A program made the position numbers and the translations under genes. The notes below the pieces were generated by a model. That model saw only the letters and a list, made by a program, of their open reading frames with translations. It was not told the origin of the DNA and searched no databases. Positions 49,044 to 56,591 of a stretch of DNA of 64,000 nt are shown one piece after another. The stretch covers positions 713,527-777,526 of the forward strand of contig NZ_AP024678.1 of the NCBI RefSeq assembly GCF_025999095.1, written 5' to 3'. The DNA comes from Thermosynechococcus sp. GTDB lineage: Bacteria > Cyanobacteriota > Cyanobacteriia > Thermosynechococcales > Thermosynechococcaceae. How positions within the stretch are numbered: position 1 is the first letter of the stretch; every line of letters starts with the position of its first letter.

Positions 49044-51758
49044 ATGAGCGGCATCCGGCGCTTCTCTTCCCGTCGCCAGCGCCTCGATCACGCCTTCCTG
49101 AACGAGAGGCTCAGGGGCGCGCGCGCCTACCGCCGCATCGCCGGCTACTTCCGCAGCTCCATCTTCGAGCTGGTGGGCGAGGAGATCGCACAGATCCCGA
49201 AGGTGCAGGTGGTCTGCAACAGCGAGCTCGACGCCGCCGACCTGATCGTGGCGCGGCATGCGCGCGAGACCGCGCTTAAGGAACACTGGAACCAGGCGGT
49301 GCCTGAAGTCGAGGCGTTGCTGCACCGCAACCGCTACCGGCGGCTGCACGCGCTGCTCACCAGCGGCCGCCTCGAGATCCGTGTGGTGCCCAAGGACCGC
49401 GTCTTCATCCATGGCAAGGCTGGTGTCATCGAACTGGCCGACGGCAGCAAGACCTGCTTTCTGGGCTCGATCAACGAAAGCAAGAGCGCCTTCGCCGAGA
49501 ACTACGAAATCCTCTGGGAGGACCCTTCGCCCGAGGGCGTGGCCTGGCTCGAGGAGGAGTTCGCGGCGCTGTGGGCCGAGGCCTACCCGCTGCCCGAGGC
49601 CATCGTTGAGGAAGTCGAGCGCATCGCCAAGCGCGTCGAGATCCGCTTCGGCGACGCGGCGCCCGCCGAGCTACCTGCCGCGGCGCTCGCCGAGGCGCCC
49701 ATCTACCGCGGCGGCGAGCAACTGCAGCCTTGGCAGCGCTCGTTCGTCACCATCTTCCTGGAACACCGCGAGACCTACGGTAAGGCGCGGCTTTTGCTCG
49801 CCGACGAGGTTGGCCTGGGCAAGACGCTCTCGCTCGCGGCCAGCGCCTTGGTCGCGGCCCTGCTCCAGGACGGCCCCGTGCTGATCCTGTGCCCGGCCAC
49901 CCTCACCTTGCAATGGCAGGTCGAGCTCGCGGATAAGCTCGGCATCCCGAGCATGGTCTGGTCCTCGGCGAAAAAGGTCTGGCTCGACCACAAGGGCCAC
50001 GAGATCCGCACGCGCGGCGCCGAGGACATCGCCCGCTGCCCGGCGCAGATCGCCATCGTCTCCACCGGCCTCATCTTCCACGACTCGGCCGAACGCCAAT
50101 ACCTGCTCGAGCGCAGGTACGGCACCGTGATCCTCGACGAGGCCCATCGCGCCCGCCGCCGCGGAGGCTTGGGCAGCCGCGAGAAAGAACCGAACAACCT
50201 GCTCGATTTCATGTTGCGAATCGGGCCGCGCACGCGACACCTGCTGCTTGGCACCGCCACGCCGATCCAGACCGAGGTGCGCGAGCTGTGGGACCTGCTG
50301 CGCATCCTGAACAGCGACGCCGATTTCGTGCTGGGGCGCGAGGTATTCAGCCGCTGGGCGGACTTCGAGAAGGCGCTCCCCCTAGTGAAGGGTGAGGTGA
50401 ACCCGCCTGACGAGCGCGAGGCCTGGGAGTGGGTGCGCAACCCCCTACCGCCGGCGCGCGAGCACCCCCTGTTCGGGACGCTGCGGCTGCAGCTCGGGGT
50501 CGCCGACAACCACTTCTTCACCGACCGCGGGTTCGGCTCGCTCGGGTTCCTCGAGCAGCAGGCGCTCGCAGAGGCGCTCGCCCCCGGCTTTCTGCAGGAC
50601 CACAACCCCATCGTGCGCCACACGGTCCTGCGTCGCCGCCGCACGCTCGAAGACGCGGGGCTGCTGGAGCGTGTTGGGGTTGACGTGCACCCCGACCCCG
50701 ATGCCCCGCCCGGAACGTACCGGGGTGTCGAATTGCAGGGGCTCGGACTCGTGACCAATCACCCCTTCGATCTCGCCTACCGCGCGGCCGAGGCCTTCAC
50801 CGAGGCGTTGCGCAAGCGCTCGAAGGCGGCTGGCTTCATGAAGACCCTGCTGCTGCAGCGCATCTGTTCGAGCTTTGCTTCCGGCCGCGCCACGGCCGAG
50901 AAGATGCGCCGGCGGGAGCATCTCGAGGACGAGGAAGCGCCGCTCGAGCTCGACGGCATCCTCGAGGGACTGACGAACGAAGAGGCCGCCCATCTCGATT
51001 CGATCATCGCCGAGCTGTCCCGTCCCGAGGCCCGCGATCCCAAGATTGCGGCCGTGAAGTACTTTCTCACCGAGCACCGCACCGAGGGCAAGACCTGGCT
51101 CGAGCACGGCTGCATCGTCTTCAGCCAGTATTACGACACCGTTCGCGCCCTCGCGGCCGAGTTGGCCACCGCGCTCTCCGGCGAGCCCATCGCGATCTAT
51201 GCCGGCGCTGGCAAAAGCGGCATCCACCGCGACGGCGACTTTGCGACCGTGGAGCGTGAGGAGATCAAGGCAGCGGTGCGCAAGCACGAGATTCGGTTGG
51301 TGATCGCAACCGACGCAGCGTGCGAGGGGCTGAACCTGCAGACGCTGGGCACGATGATCAACGTGGACCTGCCCTGGAACCCATCGCGGCTCGAGCAGCG
51401 GCTCGGCCGCATCAAGCGTTTCGGCCAGCGGCGGCAGACGGTGGACATGCTCAATCTCGTCTACCACGACACACAGGACGAGAAGGTCTATGCGGCGCTT
51501 TCGCGGCGCATGAAAGACCGTTACGACATCTTCGGCAACCTGCCGGATACCATCGACGACGAGTGGATCGAAAACGTCGAGAAGCTCGAGGCGATGATGG
51601 ATCAGTACCTGCACTTGCGGAAGCAGGCGCGTGACGCTTTCGAGATCCGCTACGAACGCCAGGTGGATCCAGACAAGAACCGGTGGGAGCTCTGCTCCCG
51701 CGTTCTCGCAAGGCGGGACATCGTGGATGCGCTCTCAACGCCTTGGGATTCTCGATAA
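49044..51758 (+). CDS. Phospholipase D domain + SNF2 helicase of the defence operon
   Basis: A 904-residue two-part enzyme. Residues 1-170 form a phospholipase-D-type domain with the HKD-like IHGKAGVIELADGS (H123, K125) and GSINES. A SNF2 helicase follows: Walker A ADEVGLGKT (257-261), DEAH in VILDEAHRAR (365-368), GTATPIQTE, and in the second lobe EGLNLQTLGTMINVDLPWNPSRLEQRLGRIKRFGQ (read in parts), the Q-R-x-G-R-x-x-R-x-G-Q motif VI. This PLD-helicase combination accompanies DUF1156/DUF499 systems and is functionally reminiscent of DISARM. ATG 49044 lies one base after the methylase stop. Its C-terminus seems complete. Confidence 0.9.
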   Translation: MSGIRRFSSRRQRLDHAFLNERLRGARAYRRIAGYFRSSIFELVGEEIAQIPKVQVVCNSELDAADLIVARHARETALKEHWNQAVPEVEALLHRNRYRRLHALLTSGRLEIRVVPKDRVFIHGKAGVIELADGSKTCFLGSINESKSAFAENYEILWEDPSPEGVAWLEEEFAALWAEAYPLPEAIVEEVERIAKRVEIRFGDAAPAELPAAALAEAPIYRGGEQLQPWQRSFVTIFLEHRETYGKARLLLADEVGLGKTLSLAASALVAALLQDGPVLILCPATLTLQWQVELADKLGIPSMVWSSAKKVWLDHKGHEIRTRGAEDIARCPAQIAIVSTGLIFHDSAERQYLLERRYGTVILDEAHRARRRGGLGSREKEPNNLLDFMLRIGPRTRHLLLGTATPIQTEVRELWDLLRILNSDADFVLGREVFSRWADFEKALPLVKGEVNPPDEREAWEWVRNPLPPAREHPLFGTLRLQLGVADNHFFTDRGFGSLGFLEQQALAEALAPGFLQDHNPIVRHTVLRRRRTLEDAGLLERVGVDVHPDPDAPPGTYRGVELQGLGLVTNHPFDLAYRAAEAFTEALRKRSKAAGFMKTLLLQRICSSFASGRATAEKMRRREHLEDEEAPLELDGILEGLTNEEAAHLDSIIAELSRPEARDPKIAAVKYFLTEHRTEGKTWLEHGCIVFSQYYDTVRALAAELATALSGEPIAIYAGAGKSGIHRDGDFATVEREEIKAAVRKHEIRLVIATDAACEGLNLQTLGTMINVDLPWNPSRLEQRLGRIKRFGQRRQTVDMLNLVYHDTQDEKVYAALSRRMKDRYDIFGNLPDTIDDEWIENVEKLEAMMDQYLHLRKQARDAFEIRYERQVDPDKNRWELCSRVLARRDIVDALSTPWDSR

Positions 51759-51990
51759 TGGGTTTACCAAATCCGGGCGCATGTCCGAAGTCGCTCACCC
51801 TACTGGTCCTGCCACCCTCACTCGCCTGGGGCGAGAACGGTGGGGCGAAGGACGCAGTCCAGGAACGTGTGAAGGCAATCAGCACGCGGTGCGGCGGAAA
51901 GGAGCGGCTGTACCGCAACACGCTCCGCTGTTACGTGAGCGAGAGCAAACACAAGCACAAGAATCGAAGCCGCTAACCGGAGGCAAACCG
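51759..51990. other. Gap between the defence operon and the HEPN module
   Basis: 232 bases with no supported gene. A weak ribosome site (CCGGAGG, ending 8 bases before ATG 51991) serves the next gene. The block around 51800-51840 (CACCCTCACTCGCCTGGGGCGAGAACGG) holds a GC-rich imperfect hairpin (CTCGCC...GGCGAG, 51821-51835) that could be a terminator or attenuator, but without a T-run. Confidence 0.5.
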
Positions 51991-52560
51991 ATGCAGGTCA
52001 ATGAAGTCAACACCGCTTTCGAGATCTTGCTCGAAGAGATCGAGCTAGTCGCCAACCAACTCAACGAAGACGGGGCACAAGCCTTCAAGGAAGGCAATTA
52101 CGATACGGCGCGCCGCGCCATAGAGGAAGCGGATCGTCTCGTGGAGTTCCGCGACAAGGTCAAGGCGCTTCAAAAAGAATGGGCTTCTCTCTTGGCAAGG
52201 ACACCGCAGCGCCCAAAGAAGGCGAGCCGCGAGGTCAAAAGCCGTTTGCCGCGGGGACTTCGTACCCCAGAGGACACCTTTCGCCGCCCTATTCTGGAGT
52301 CGCTCGTCGAGCTCGGTGGAGAAGCCCCGACTGGCAAGGTTTTGGACCTTCTTGAGAAGAAAATGCGCGCCGAGCTGACGAAATACGACCTTCAGCCGTT
52401 GCCATCGGATCCTAAGTCCATTCGTTGGCGCAACACGGCCCAGTGGTGCCGCAATACCCTGGTTCGCGAAGGTTTGATGAAGCAAGATTCTCCCCACGGG
52501 ACTTGGGAGATCTCGGACTTAGGGCGGAAGGCATTGAAAGATGAAAGCCCGATCGCGTGA
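51991..52560 (+). CDS. Mrr_N-type winged-helix protein
   Basis: A 189-residue protein in two parts. Residues 1-75 form a long helical, probably coiled, region (FEILLEEIELVANQLNEDGAQAF, then ADRLVEFRDKVKALQKEW). Residues 90-185 look like the N-terminal winged helix of Mrr restriction proteins: RRPILESLVELGGEAPTGKVLDLLEKKM, then LPSDPKSIRWRNTAQWCRNTLVREGLM and GTWEISDLGRKAL. No nuclease domain is attached. ATG 51991 is preferred over the upstream TTG-opened frame because CGGAGG precedes it and the upstream codons overlap the helicase gene. It overlaps the next gene by 20 bases. It may be the DNA-sensing or antitoxin partner of the HEPN protein. Confidence 0.75.
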   Translation: MQVNEVNTAFEILLEEIELVANQLNEDGAQAFKEGNYDTARRAIEEADRLVEFRDKVKALQKEWASLLARTPQRPKKASREVKSRLPRGLRTPEDTFRRPILESLVELGGEAPTGKVLDLLEKKMRAELTKYDLQPLPSDPKSIRWRNTAQWCRNTLVREGLMKQDSPHGTWEISDLGRKALKDESPIA

Positions 52561-53506
52561 GCTGCTCAACCGCGCCATTGCTGCCATGGTGGCGGCGATT
52601 GATGTGTACAACAAACCCGATTTCCGCTACCGCGCCGAGTCGTTCACGATTCTAGCGCTCAACGCCTGGGAACTTCTGCTGAAAGCCAAATGGCTGGCGA
52701 TGAACAGGAACCGCTTGAGCAGTCTCTACGTGCGCCAGGGAGGTGGCAGTAAGCGGCCGCGATACAAGCGCACGCGTTCCGGAAGCCCGTTCACCCACAG
52801 CGCCGATTACCTGGCAAAGAAGCTCACCGAGCAAAAAGTGCTCGACGAAGCTTGCCGGAAGAATCTGGAAGCGCTCGCAGAGCTGCGCGACACAGTGGTT
52901 CACTTCTATCACAACAGTCCTGAGCTTGCGGAGCGGGTTCAGGAGATCGGCATGGCCACCGTCAAGAACTTCGCCGCGGCTGTGCAGGATTGGTTCAAAG
53001 AGAATCTCTCCCGCTTCAACTTCTATCTCATGCCGCTTTCTTTTGTGGCACCGCCCCGGACGGCGGAAGCCGTGGAGCTAAATAAGGAAGAAAAGGACTT
53101 TCTCCGTTATGTGAACAGGTTGGATAGCGGCGACAGTGACCCCAATGGGAAGTACTCCGTGACGATCAACATCGAGCTGCGGTTCGTCCGCTCCAAATCT
53201 GTATCAGCAAACCCTGTTCGTGTCACCAACGACCCGAACGCTCCGGCTCTCCGCTTGACCGACGAACAAATTCGCGAGCGTTATCCATGGGATTACCGAA
53301 GACTCACAGAAGAATGCAAGCAGCGCTATGCAAATTTCAAAGTCGACAAAAAATATCACCAGCTTCGCAAGTCATGGGAGAGCGATCAGCGATTTGCTCA
53401 TGTCCGGCACTTGGATCCTCAGAAGCCGGAATCGCCGAAAAAGATATTCTACAGTCAGGCGATACTGTCAGAGTTTGATAAGCAATACGAGCCTCGCCTT
53501 ACCTGA
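52541..53506 (+). CDS. DUF3644 HEPN-type putative RNase
   Basis: A 321-residue protein whose N-terminal half is a helical bundle typical of HEPN domains: ELLLKAKWLAMNRN near 43-57 and LAELRDTVVHFYH near 112-124, giving the R-x4-H motif with R116 and H121. DUF3644 was grouped with HEPN families in comparative work on RNase toxins, as I recall. The C-terminal half (LNKEEKDFLRYVNRL, RYANFKVDKKYHQLRKSW) resembles the DUF3644 core and a possible nucleic-acid-binding end. It starts with ATG 52541 inside the winged-helix gene (20-base overlap), so the two are coupled. Probable effector that stops growth after infection; activity is not shown by sequence alone. Confidence 0.75.
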   Translation: MKARSRELLNRAIAAMVAAIDVYNKPDFRYRAESFTILALNAWELLLKAKWLAMNRNRLSSLYVRQGGGSKRPRYKRTRSGSPFTHSADYLAKKLTEQKVLDEACRKNLEALAELRDTVVHFYHNSPELAERVQEIGMATVKNFAAAVQDWFKENLSRFNFYLMPLSFVAPPRTAEAVELNKEEKDFLRYVNRLDSGDSDPNGKYSVTINIELRFVRSKSVSANPVRVTNDPNAPALRLTDEQIRERYPWDYRRLTEECKQRYANFKVDKKYHQLRKSWESDQRFAHVRHLDPQKPESPKKIFYSQAILSEFDKQYEPRLT

Positions 53507-53511
53507 TTCTG

Positions 53512-53634
53512 ATGACCGAACTAGCCGACTACTGCGTCGGCGCAGCGGCGGTGCCGGTGGGAGAGACCACCCTGGCGGATCAGACCGTCTCCTTTACCGC
53601 GCAGGTTACCGACACGGTGCAACGGGTGAGTTGA
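53512..53634 (+). other. Orphan 40-codon frame at the right junction
   Basis: A short open frame (MTELADYCVGAAAVPVGETT, then LADQTVSFTAQVTDTVQRVS) ends at TGA 55 bases before tRNA-Leu. No ribosome site precedes it, and it follows the DUF3644 stop by only a few bases. It could be the surviving 3' end of a host gene cut by the island, or chance. I do not recognise a family. Confidence 0.3.
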
Positions 53635-53688
53635 CAGAATTAAGCCGAACCTAGGATAATAAGAAGTTACTGACTAAAACAATGAGGA

Positions 53689-53772
53689 GCGGAACTGGCG
53701 GAATTGGTAGACGCGCTAGATTCAGGTTCTAGTGTCCGCAAGGACTTCGGGGTTCAAGTCCCCGGTTCCGCA
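53689..53772 (+). tRNA. tRNA-Leu (anticodon CAG)
   Basis: 84-nt class II tRNA: acceptor GCGGAAC/GTTCCGC, anticodon stem CTAGA/TCTAG around TTCAGGT (anticodon CAG), a long variable arm (TGTCCGCAAGGACTT) and T arm CGGGGTTCAAGTCCCCG. No CCA encoded. It is the first host gene after the island; its 5' end faces the island, so the island did not replace its 3' end. Confidence 0.95.
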
Positions 53773-53831
53773 TCTTGGCGAGCCTGCAAAGTACGGTAGG
53801 ATAGAAGCATTGGCTTCTGTGCATTGTCGTT

Positions 53832-54470
53832 ATGGCTTTTTCCTCCATTGCCGTTCGCGAACTCCCCATCTTTCCTTTGCCGGATGTCGTGCTCTTTCCG
53901 GGACGACCACTGCCGCTCCATATTTTTGAATTTCGCTACCGCATCATGATGAATACAATTCTGGAGAGCGATCGCCGATTTGGCATCGTGATGTGGGATC
54001 CGCAAACGGGACGACCAGCCACGGTGGGCTGTTGTGCAGAAGTGCGTCGCTACGAACGGCTGCCCGATGACCGCATGCTCATTGATTCTCTGGGTCAGCA
54101 GCGGTTTCGCATCCTTGACTATGTGCGCGAAAAACCCTACCGCATTGGGCTGGTGGAGTGGATCGAGGATGAACCCACCAGCATTGATCTGCGCCCCTTG
54201 GCCCAAGAAGTGCGTCAACTGCTTGAGGATGTGGTGCGCCTCTCGGCAAAACTGACGGAACAACCCATGGAACTGCCCCCCGATGTGCCCACCGCTGCCC
54301 TGGAGCTGTCCTATTGGATTGCCAGTAATTTTCGCGGTGTCGCTCAGGAGCAGCAACGCCTTTTGGAGCTACAGTCCACCTACGATCGCCTGCTGCGGGA
54401 AGCGGAAATTTTAACCACCACCCGCAATCATTTGGCGGCCCGTACCGTCCTCAAGGAAACCTTCAAATAG
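53832..54470 (+). CDS. Lon-substrate-binding (LON N-terminal) domain protein
   Basis: A 212-residue protein with the Lon N-terminal fold alone: [31 protein letters not shown] near 9-40 and a helical bundle in the second half ([30 protein letters not shown]). No AAA+ or protease domain is attached, so it may be a protein-binding adaptor. Common in cyanobacteria beside ribosomal protein genes. rpmB follows in the same direction after about 80 bases. Confidence 0.85.
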   Translation: MAFSSIAVRELPIFPLPDVVLFPGRPLPLHIFEFRYRIMMNTILESDRRFGIVMWDPQTGRPATVGCCAEVRRYERLPDDRMLIDSLGQQRFRILDYVREKPYRIGLVEWIEDEPTSIDLRPLAQEVRQLLEDVVRLSAKLTEQPMELPPDVPTAALELSYWIASNFRGVAQEQQRLLELQSTYDRLLREAEILTTTRNHLAARTVLKETFK

Positions 54471-54553
54471 GCCATGTCCTTCTCGGCGGAATATGTTACG
54501 CTAGAGGTCTTGCTTATTTTTTGCATCACATTGCCTTGCAGGGGAGAAAACCG

Positions 54554-54790
54554 ATGAGCCGCGTTTGTCAACTAACTGGAAAAAAAGCCAATAACGCCTA
54601 CGCTATTTCCCACTCCCATCGGCGGACCAAAAAACTACAGGAAGTGAATTTGCAATGGAAACGGGTGTGGTGGCCAGAGGGCAAGCGTTGGGTGCGACTG
54701 CGCCTCTCTACCAAAGCCATTAAAACCCTCGAGCGCAAAGGCCTGAGTGCGTTTGCCAAAGAAGCGGGGTTGGATCTTAACAAACTCTAG
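54554..54790 (+). CDS. rpmB: 50S ribosomal protein L28
   Basis: A 78-residue basic protein with the L28 pattern: [20 protein letters not shown], then [20 protein letters not shown] and [21 protein letters not shown] (in two parts). ATG 54554 follows AGGGGAGAAAACCG and matches the family start; an upstream in-frame codon is rejected. Followed by the convergent dipeptidase gene. Confidence 0.96.
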   Translation: MSRVCQLTGKKANNAYAISHSHRRTKKLQEVNLQWKRVWWPEGKRWVRLRLSTKAIKTLERKGLSAFAKEAGLDLNKL

Positions 54791-54803
54791 GGGTTACCCA
54801 TCC

Positions 54804-55514
54804 TCAGAAATCGATGCGCCCATAGCGAGCGATGATGTCCCGCTGATTAGTCTGTTGCTGCCTTTGCCACGCCCACAACTGATCCCCAAGGGAAAAGTGC
54901 CACCACTCGTTTGGGTGGCGCTGGAAACCGGCATCGCTCATTGCTTGATAGAGAACTTGGCGGCGCTGGGCAAAGCAGGCGGCAGAGGTCCCCTCTGGGT
55001 GGCGATCGTAAAAGTCTGGCAGCGATCGCTCAGAAATTTCGTCAATCGCACCGCCCATCTCTAGGAGGCGGCCTTCCCTATCTGCGAGGGTGAGATCCAC
55101 AGCAGCCCCCGTACTATGGGGCGGTGGTTTTGCCGGGTCTAGGCTGGGCACCGCCCAAAAGCGGTACACCTGTTGCCAAATCTCGGTAGCGATCGCCGGC
55201 TCAAGTTGCTGCGCATCATGCCCCCGTTCTTGACAGAGGGCACTAAAGGTATGCGCCACCATGAACTGCTGTACGGCAATGGGGCGATAGGCATCAAAAA
55301 TTGCCAATTGCCAACCGTGGGGTTTTAGGAACGCTTGGGCCCGCTCCAGGGCGGCAAGAACACCCGAGCGTAACCAAAAGGGGGAGGCTTGGCCATAGGG
55401 AGCACCCAGGGACTGATAGGGATGGGGGTGCAGCTTCAGAAATGAATCGGGAATGGGCACCAAGGGTTCCCCACACTCTTGAATCGGGATACTCGTGTAG
55501 GGCTTATGGGCCAT
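54804..55514 (-). CDS. D-alanyl-D-alanine dipeptidase (VanX-like, M15D)
   Basis: A 236-residue zinc peptidase. FDAYRPIAVQQFM near 93, then the S-x-H-x6-D zinc site in PHSTGAAVDLTLAD near 151-163 and the second site EWWHF near 203-207 are all present. VanX cuts D-Ala-D-Ala; in cyanobacteria it more likely salvages dipeptide from cell wall turnover, with no vancomycin cluster nearby. It has no clear signal peptide. Its start lies 1 base downstream of the psb27 stop on the same strand. Confidence 0.92.
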   Translation of the reverse strand: MAHKPYTSIPIQECGEPLVPIPDSFLKLHPHPYQSLGAPYGQASPFWLRSGVLAALERAQAFLKPHGWQLAIFDAYRPIAVQQFMVAHTFSALCQERGHDAQQLEPAIATEIWQQVYRFWAVPSLDPAKPPPHSTGAAVDLTLADREGRLLEMGGAIDEISERSLPDFYDRHPEGTSAACFAQRRQVLYQAMSDAGFQRHPNEWWHFSLGDQLWAWQRQQQTNQRDIIARYGRIDF

Positions 55515-55515
55515 C

Positions 55516-55920
55516 TTAAGATTTCGCTTCGCGCTCCAGCGCTAGCTCGACTTGCCTAAATTCCTGCTCAAGACGGGCTTTGAGTTTCTCAGGCAGAGGA
55601 CGATTGGGATAGGAACTGTAATGACCCGCCAGGGAGTTGAGGGCGGTTTGCATCGTCATAAAGGAGGAGAGCGATCGCAACGAGTCATCGCGCCGATAGA
55701 GGGCAAAGAAATCATTGAGCTTTTTGCGGGCCTCGGCTTGAGCTGCCTTTTTGTTGGGGTCATTGTCGGGCAGGGCGATCGCTTCCCGCAGGCTACTGAT
55801 CAGGGCAAGGGTATCTTCACGGAAATTGCCCGTTAGCCCCGTGGGCACATTGGCACAGCTGGTCAGTAGTAGTGACACACTTAGGAAAAGCGCGCAAACC
55901 ATCGCCCAAAAACGTTTCAT
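55516..55920 (-). CDS. psb27: Photosystem II assembly lipoprotein Psb27
   Basis: A 134-residue lipoprotein: signal peptide ending in the lipobox LLTSC (Cys near residue 22), then the four-helix Psb27 domain (GNFREDTLALISSLREAIALP, KAAQAEARKKLNDFFALYRRD, SFMTMQTALNSLAGHYSSYP). It sits on the lumen side and binds CP43 of inactive PSII during assembly and repair. ATG 55920 gives the standard lipoprotein signal; an in-frame upstream codon is rejected. The sequence is very close to the Thermosynechococcus elongatus protein as I remember it. The dipeptidase gene follows after 1 base. Confidence 0.97.
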   Translation of the reverse strand: MKRFWAMVCALFLSVSLLLTSCANVPTGLTGNFREDTLALISSLREAIALPDNDPNKKAAQAEARKKLNDFFALYRRDDSLRSLSSFMTMQTALNSLAGHYSSYPNRPLPEKLKARLEQEFRQVELALEREAKS

Positions 55921-56090
55921 ACTCAACCCCAAAACAAAATTAGGTTTTAAGATACCCACGAGGCTAATCTTAGCAAGAATTGGTTACCCTAACCCGGTTC
56001 TGTCCCTGGGAAAAGGACTGTATTTGGGGCATCATGATCTCAGCCATGATAAACGCTAGGTGATCAAGGGGTGCAGACACGCGGTTGGCA

Positions 56091-56591
56091 ATGACAATCT
56101 ACTTTTATCGCGTCAAGGATGCCTACGGCAGTTTTTCCAATTTCTCTCCCCACGGGTTTACCCTAGAGGGCTATTACTGGCCCACAGCAGAGCACTACTA
56201 CCAAGCCCACAAATTCTTTGGCACTCCCCATGAGGCCTTTGGTCATGCTATTCGCATCGCGCCAACCCCTGAGGCGGCTGCCCAACTAGGCCGCAGTGGT
56301 CGCTATCCGGTTCATCCCCAGTGGGATCAGCTCAAACAGGCAGTGATGTGGCGTGCCCTGGTGGCTAAATTTACCACCCATGCCGAGTTGCGGGAACTGC
56401 TCTTGGCAACTGTGGATGAAGAATTAGTGGAGGACTCCCCCGTAGATAGCTATTGGGGCTGCGGGGGCGATCGCCAGGGCTCAAACTACCTAGGACGGCT
56501 GCTGATGCATCTGCGGCACTGTCTGCGCCAAGGGGCAGATCTCCATGTCTTTACTCCCCTGCAGGATTGCCCCTTTTGTCAGATGCCATGA
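56091..56591 (+). CDS. NADAR family protein (YbiA-like)
   Basis: A 166-residue protein with the NADAR fold: FSNFSPHGFTLEGYYWPTAEHYYQAHKF near 17-45 and SYWGCGGDRQGSNYLGRLLMHLR near 122-145. YbiA/RibX-type NADAR proteins hydrolyse the N-glycosidic bond of riboflavin intermediates; others act on ADP-ribosylation. No riboflavin gene is adjacent. ATG 56091 preferred over TTG 56085. The 3' end overlaps the convergent mutL by 13 bases. Confidence 0.88.
   Translation: MTIYFYRVKDAYGSFSNFSPHGFTLEGYYWPTAEHYYQAHKFFGTPHEAFGHAIRIAPTPEAAAQLGRSGRYPVHPQWDQLKQAVMWRALVAKFTTHAELRELLLATVDEELVEDSPVDSYWGCGGDRQGSNYLGRLLMHLRHCLRQGADLHVFTPLQDCPFCQMP

Noticed and set aside
47831-49054. Minus-strand open frame of 407 codons within the methylase gene
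   Set aside because: Antisense shadow in GC-rich DNA; translation is Val/His/Gly/Leu-rich without a motif.
50445-51614. Minus-strand open frame of 389 codons within the PLD-helicase gene
   Set aside because: Antisense shadow of a gene with intact PLD and helicase motifs.
51683-51976. 97-codon frame after the PLD-helicase
   Set aside because: Overlaps the helicase end, lacks a ribosome site and its low-complexity text resembles intergenic repeats more than protein.
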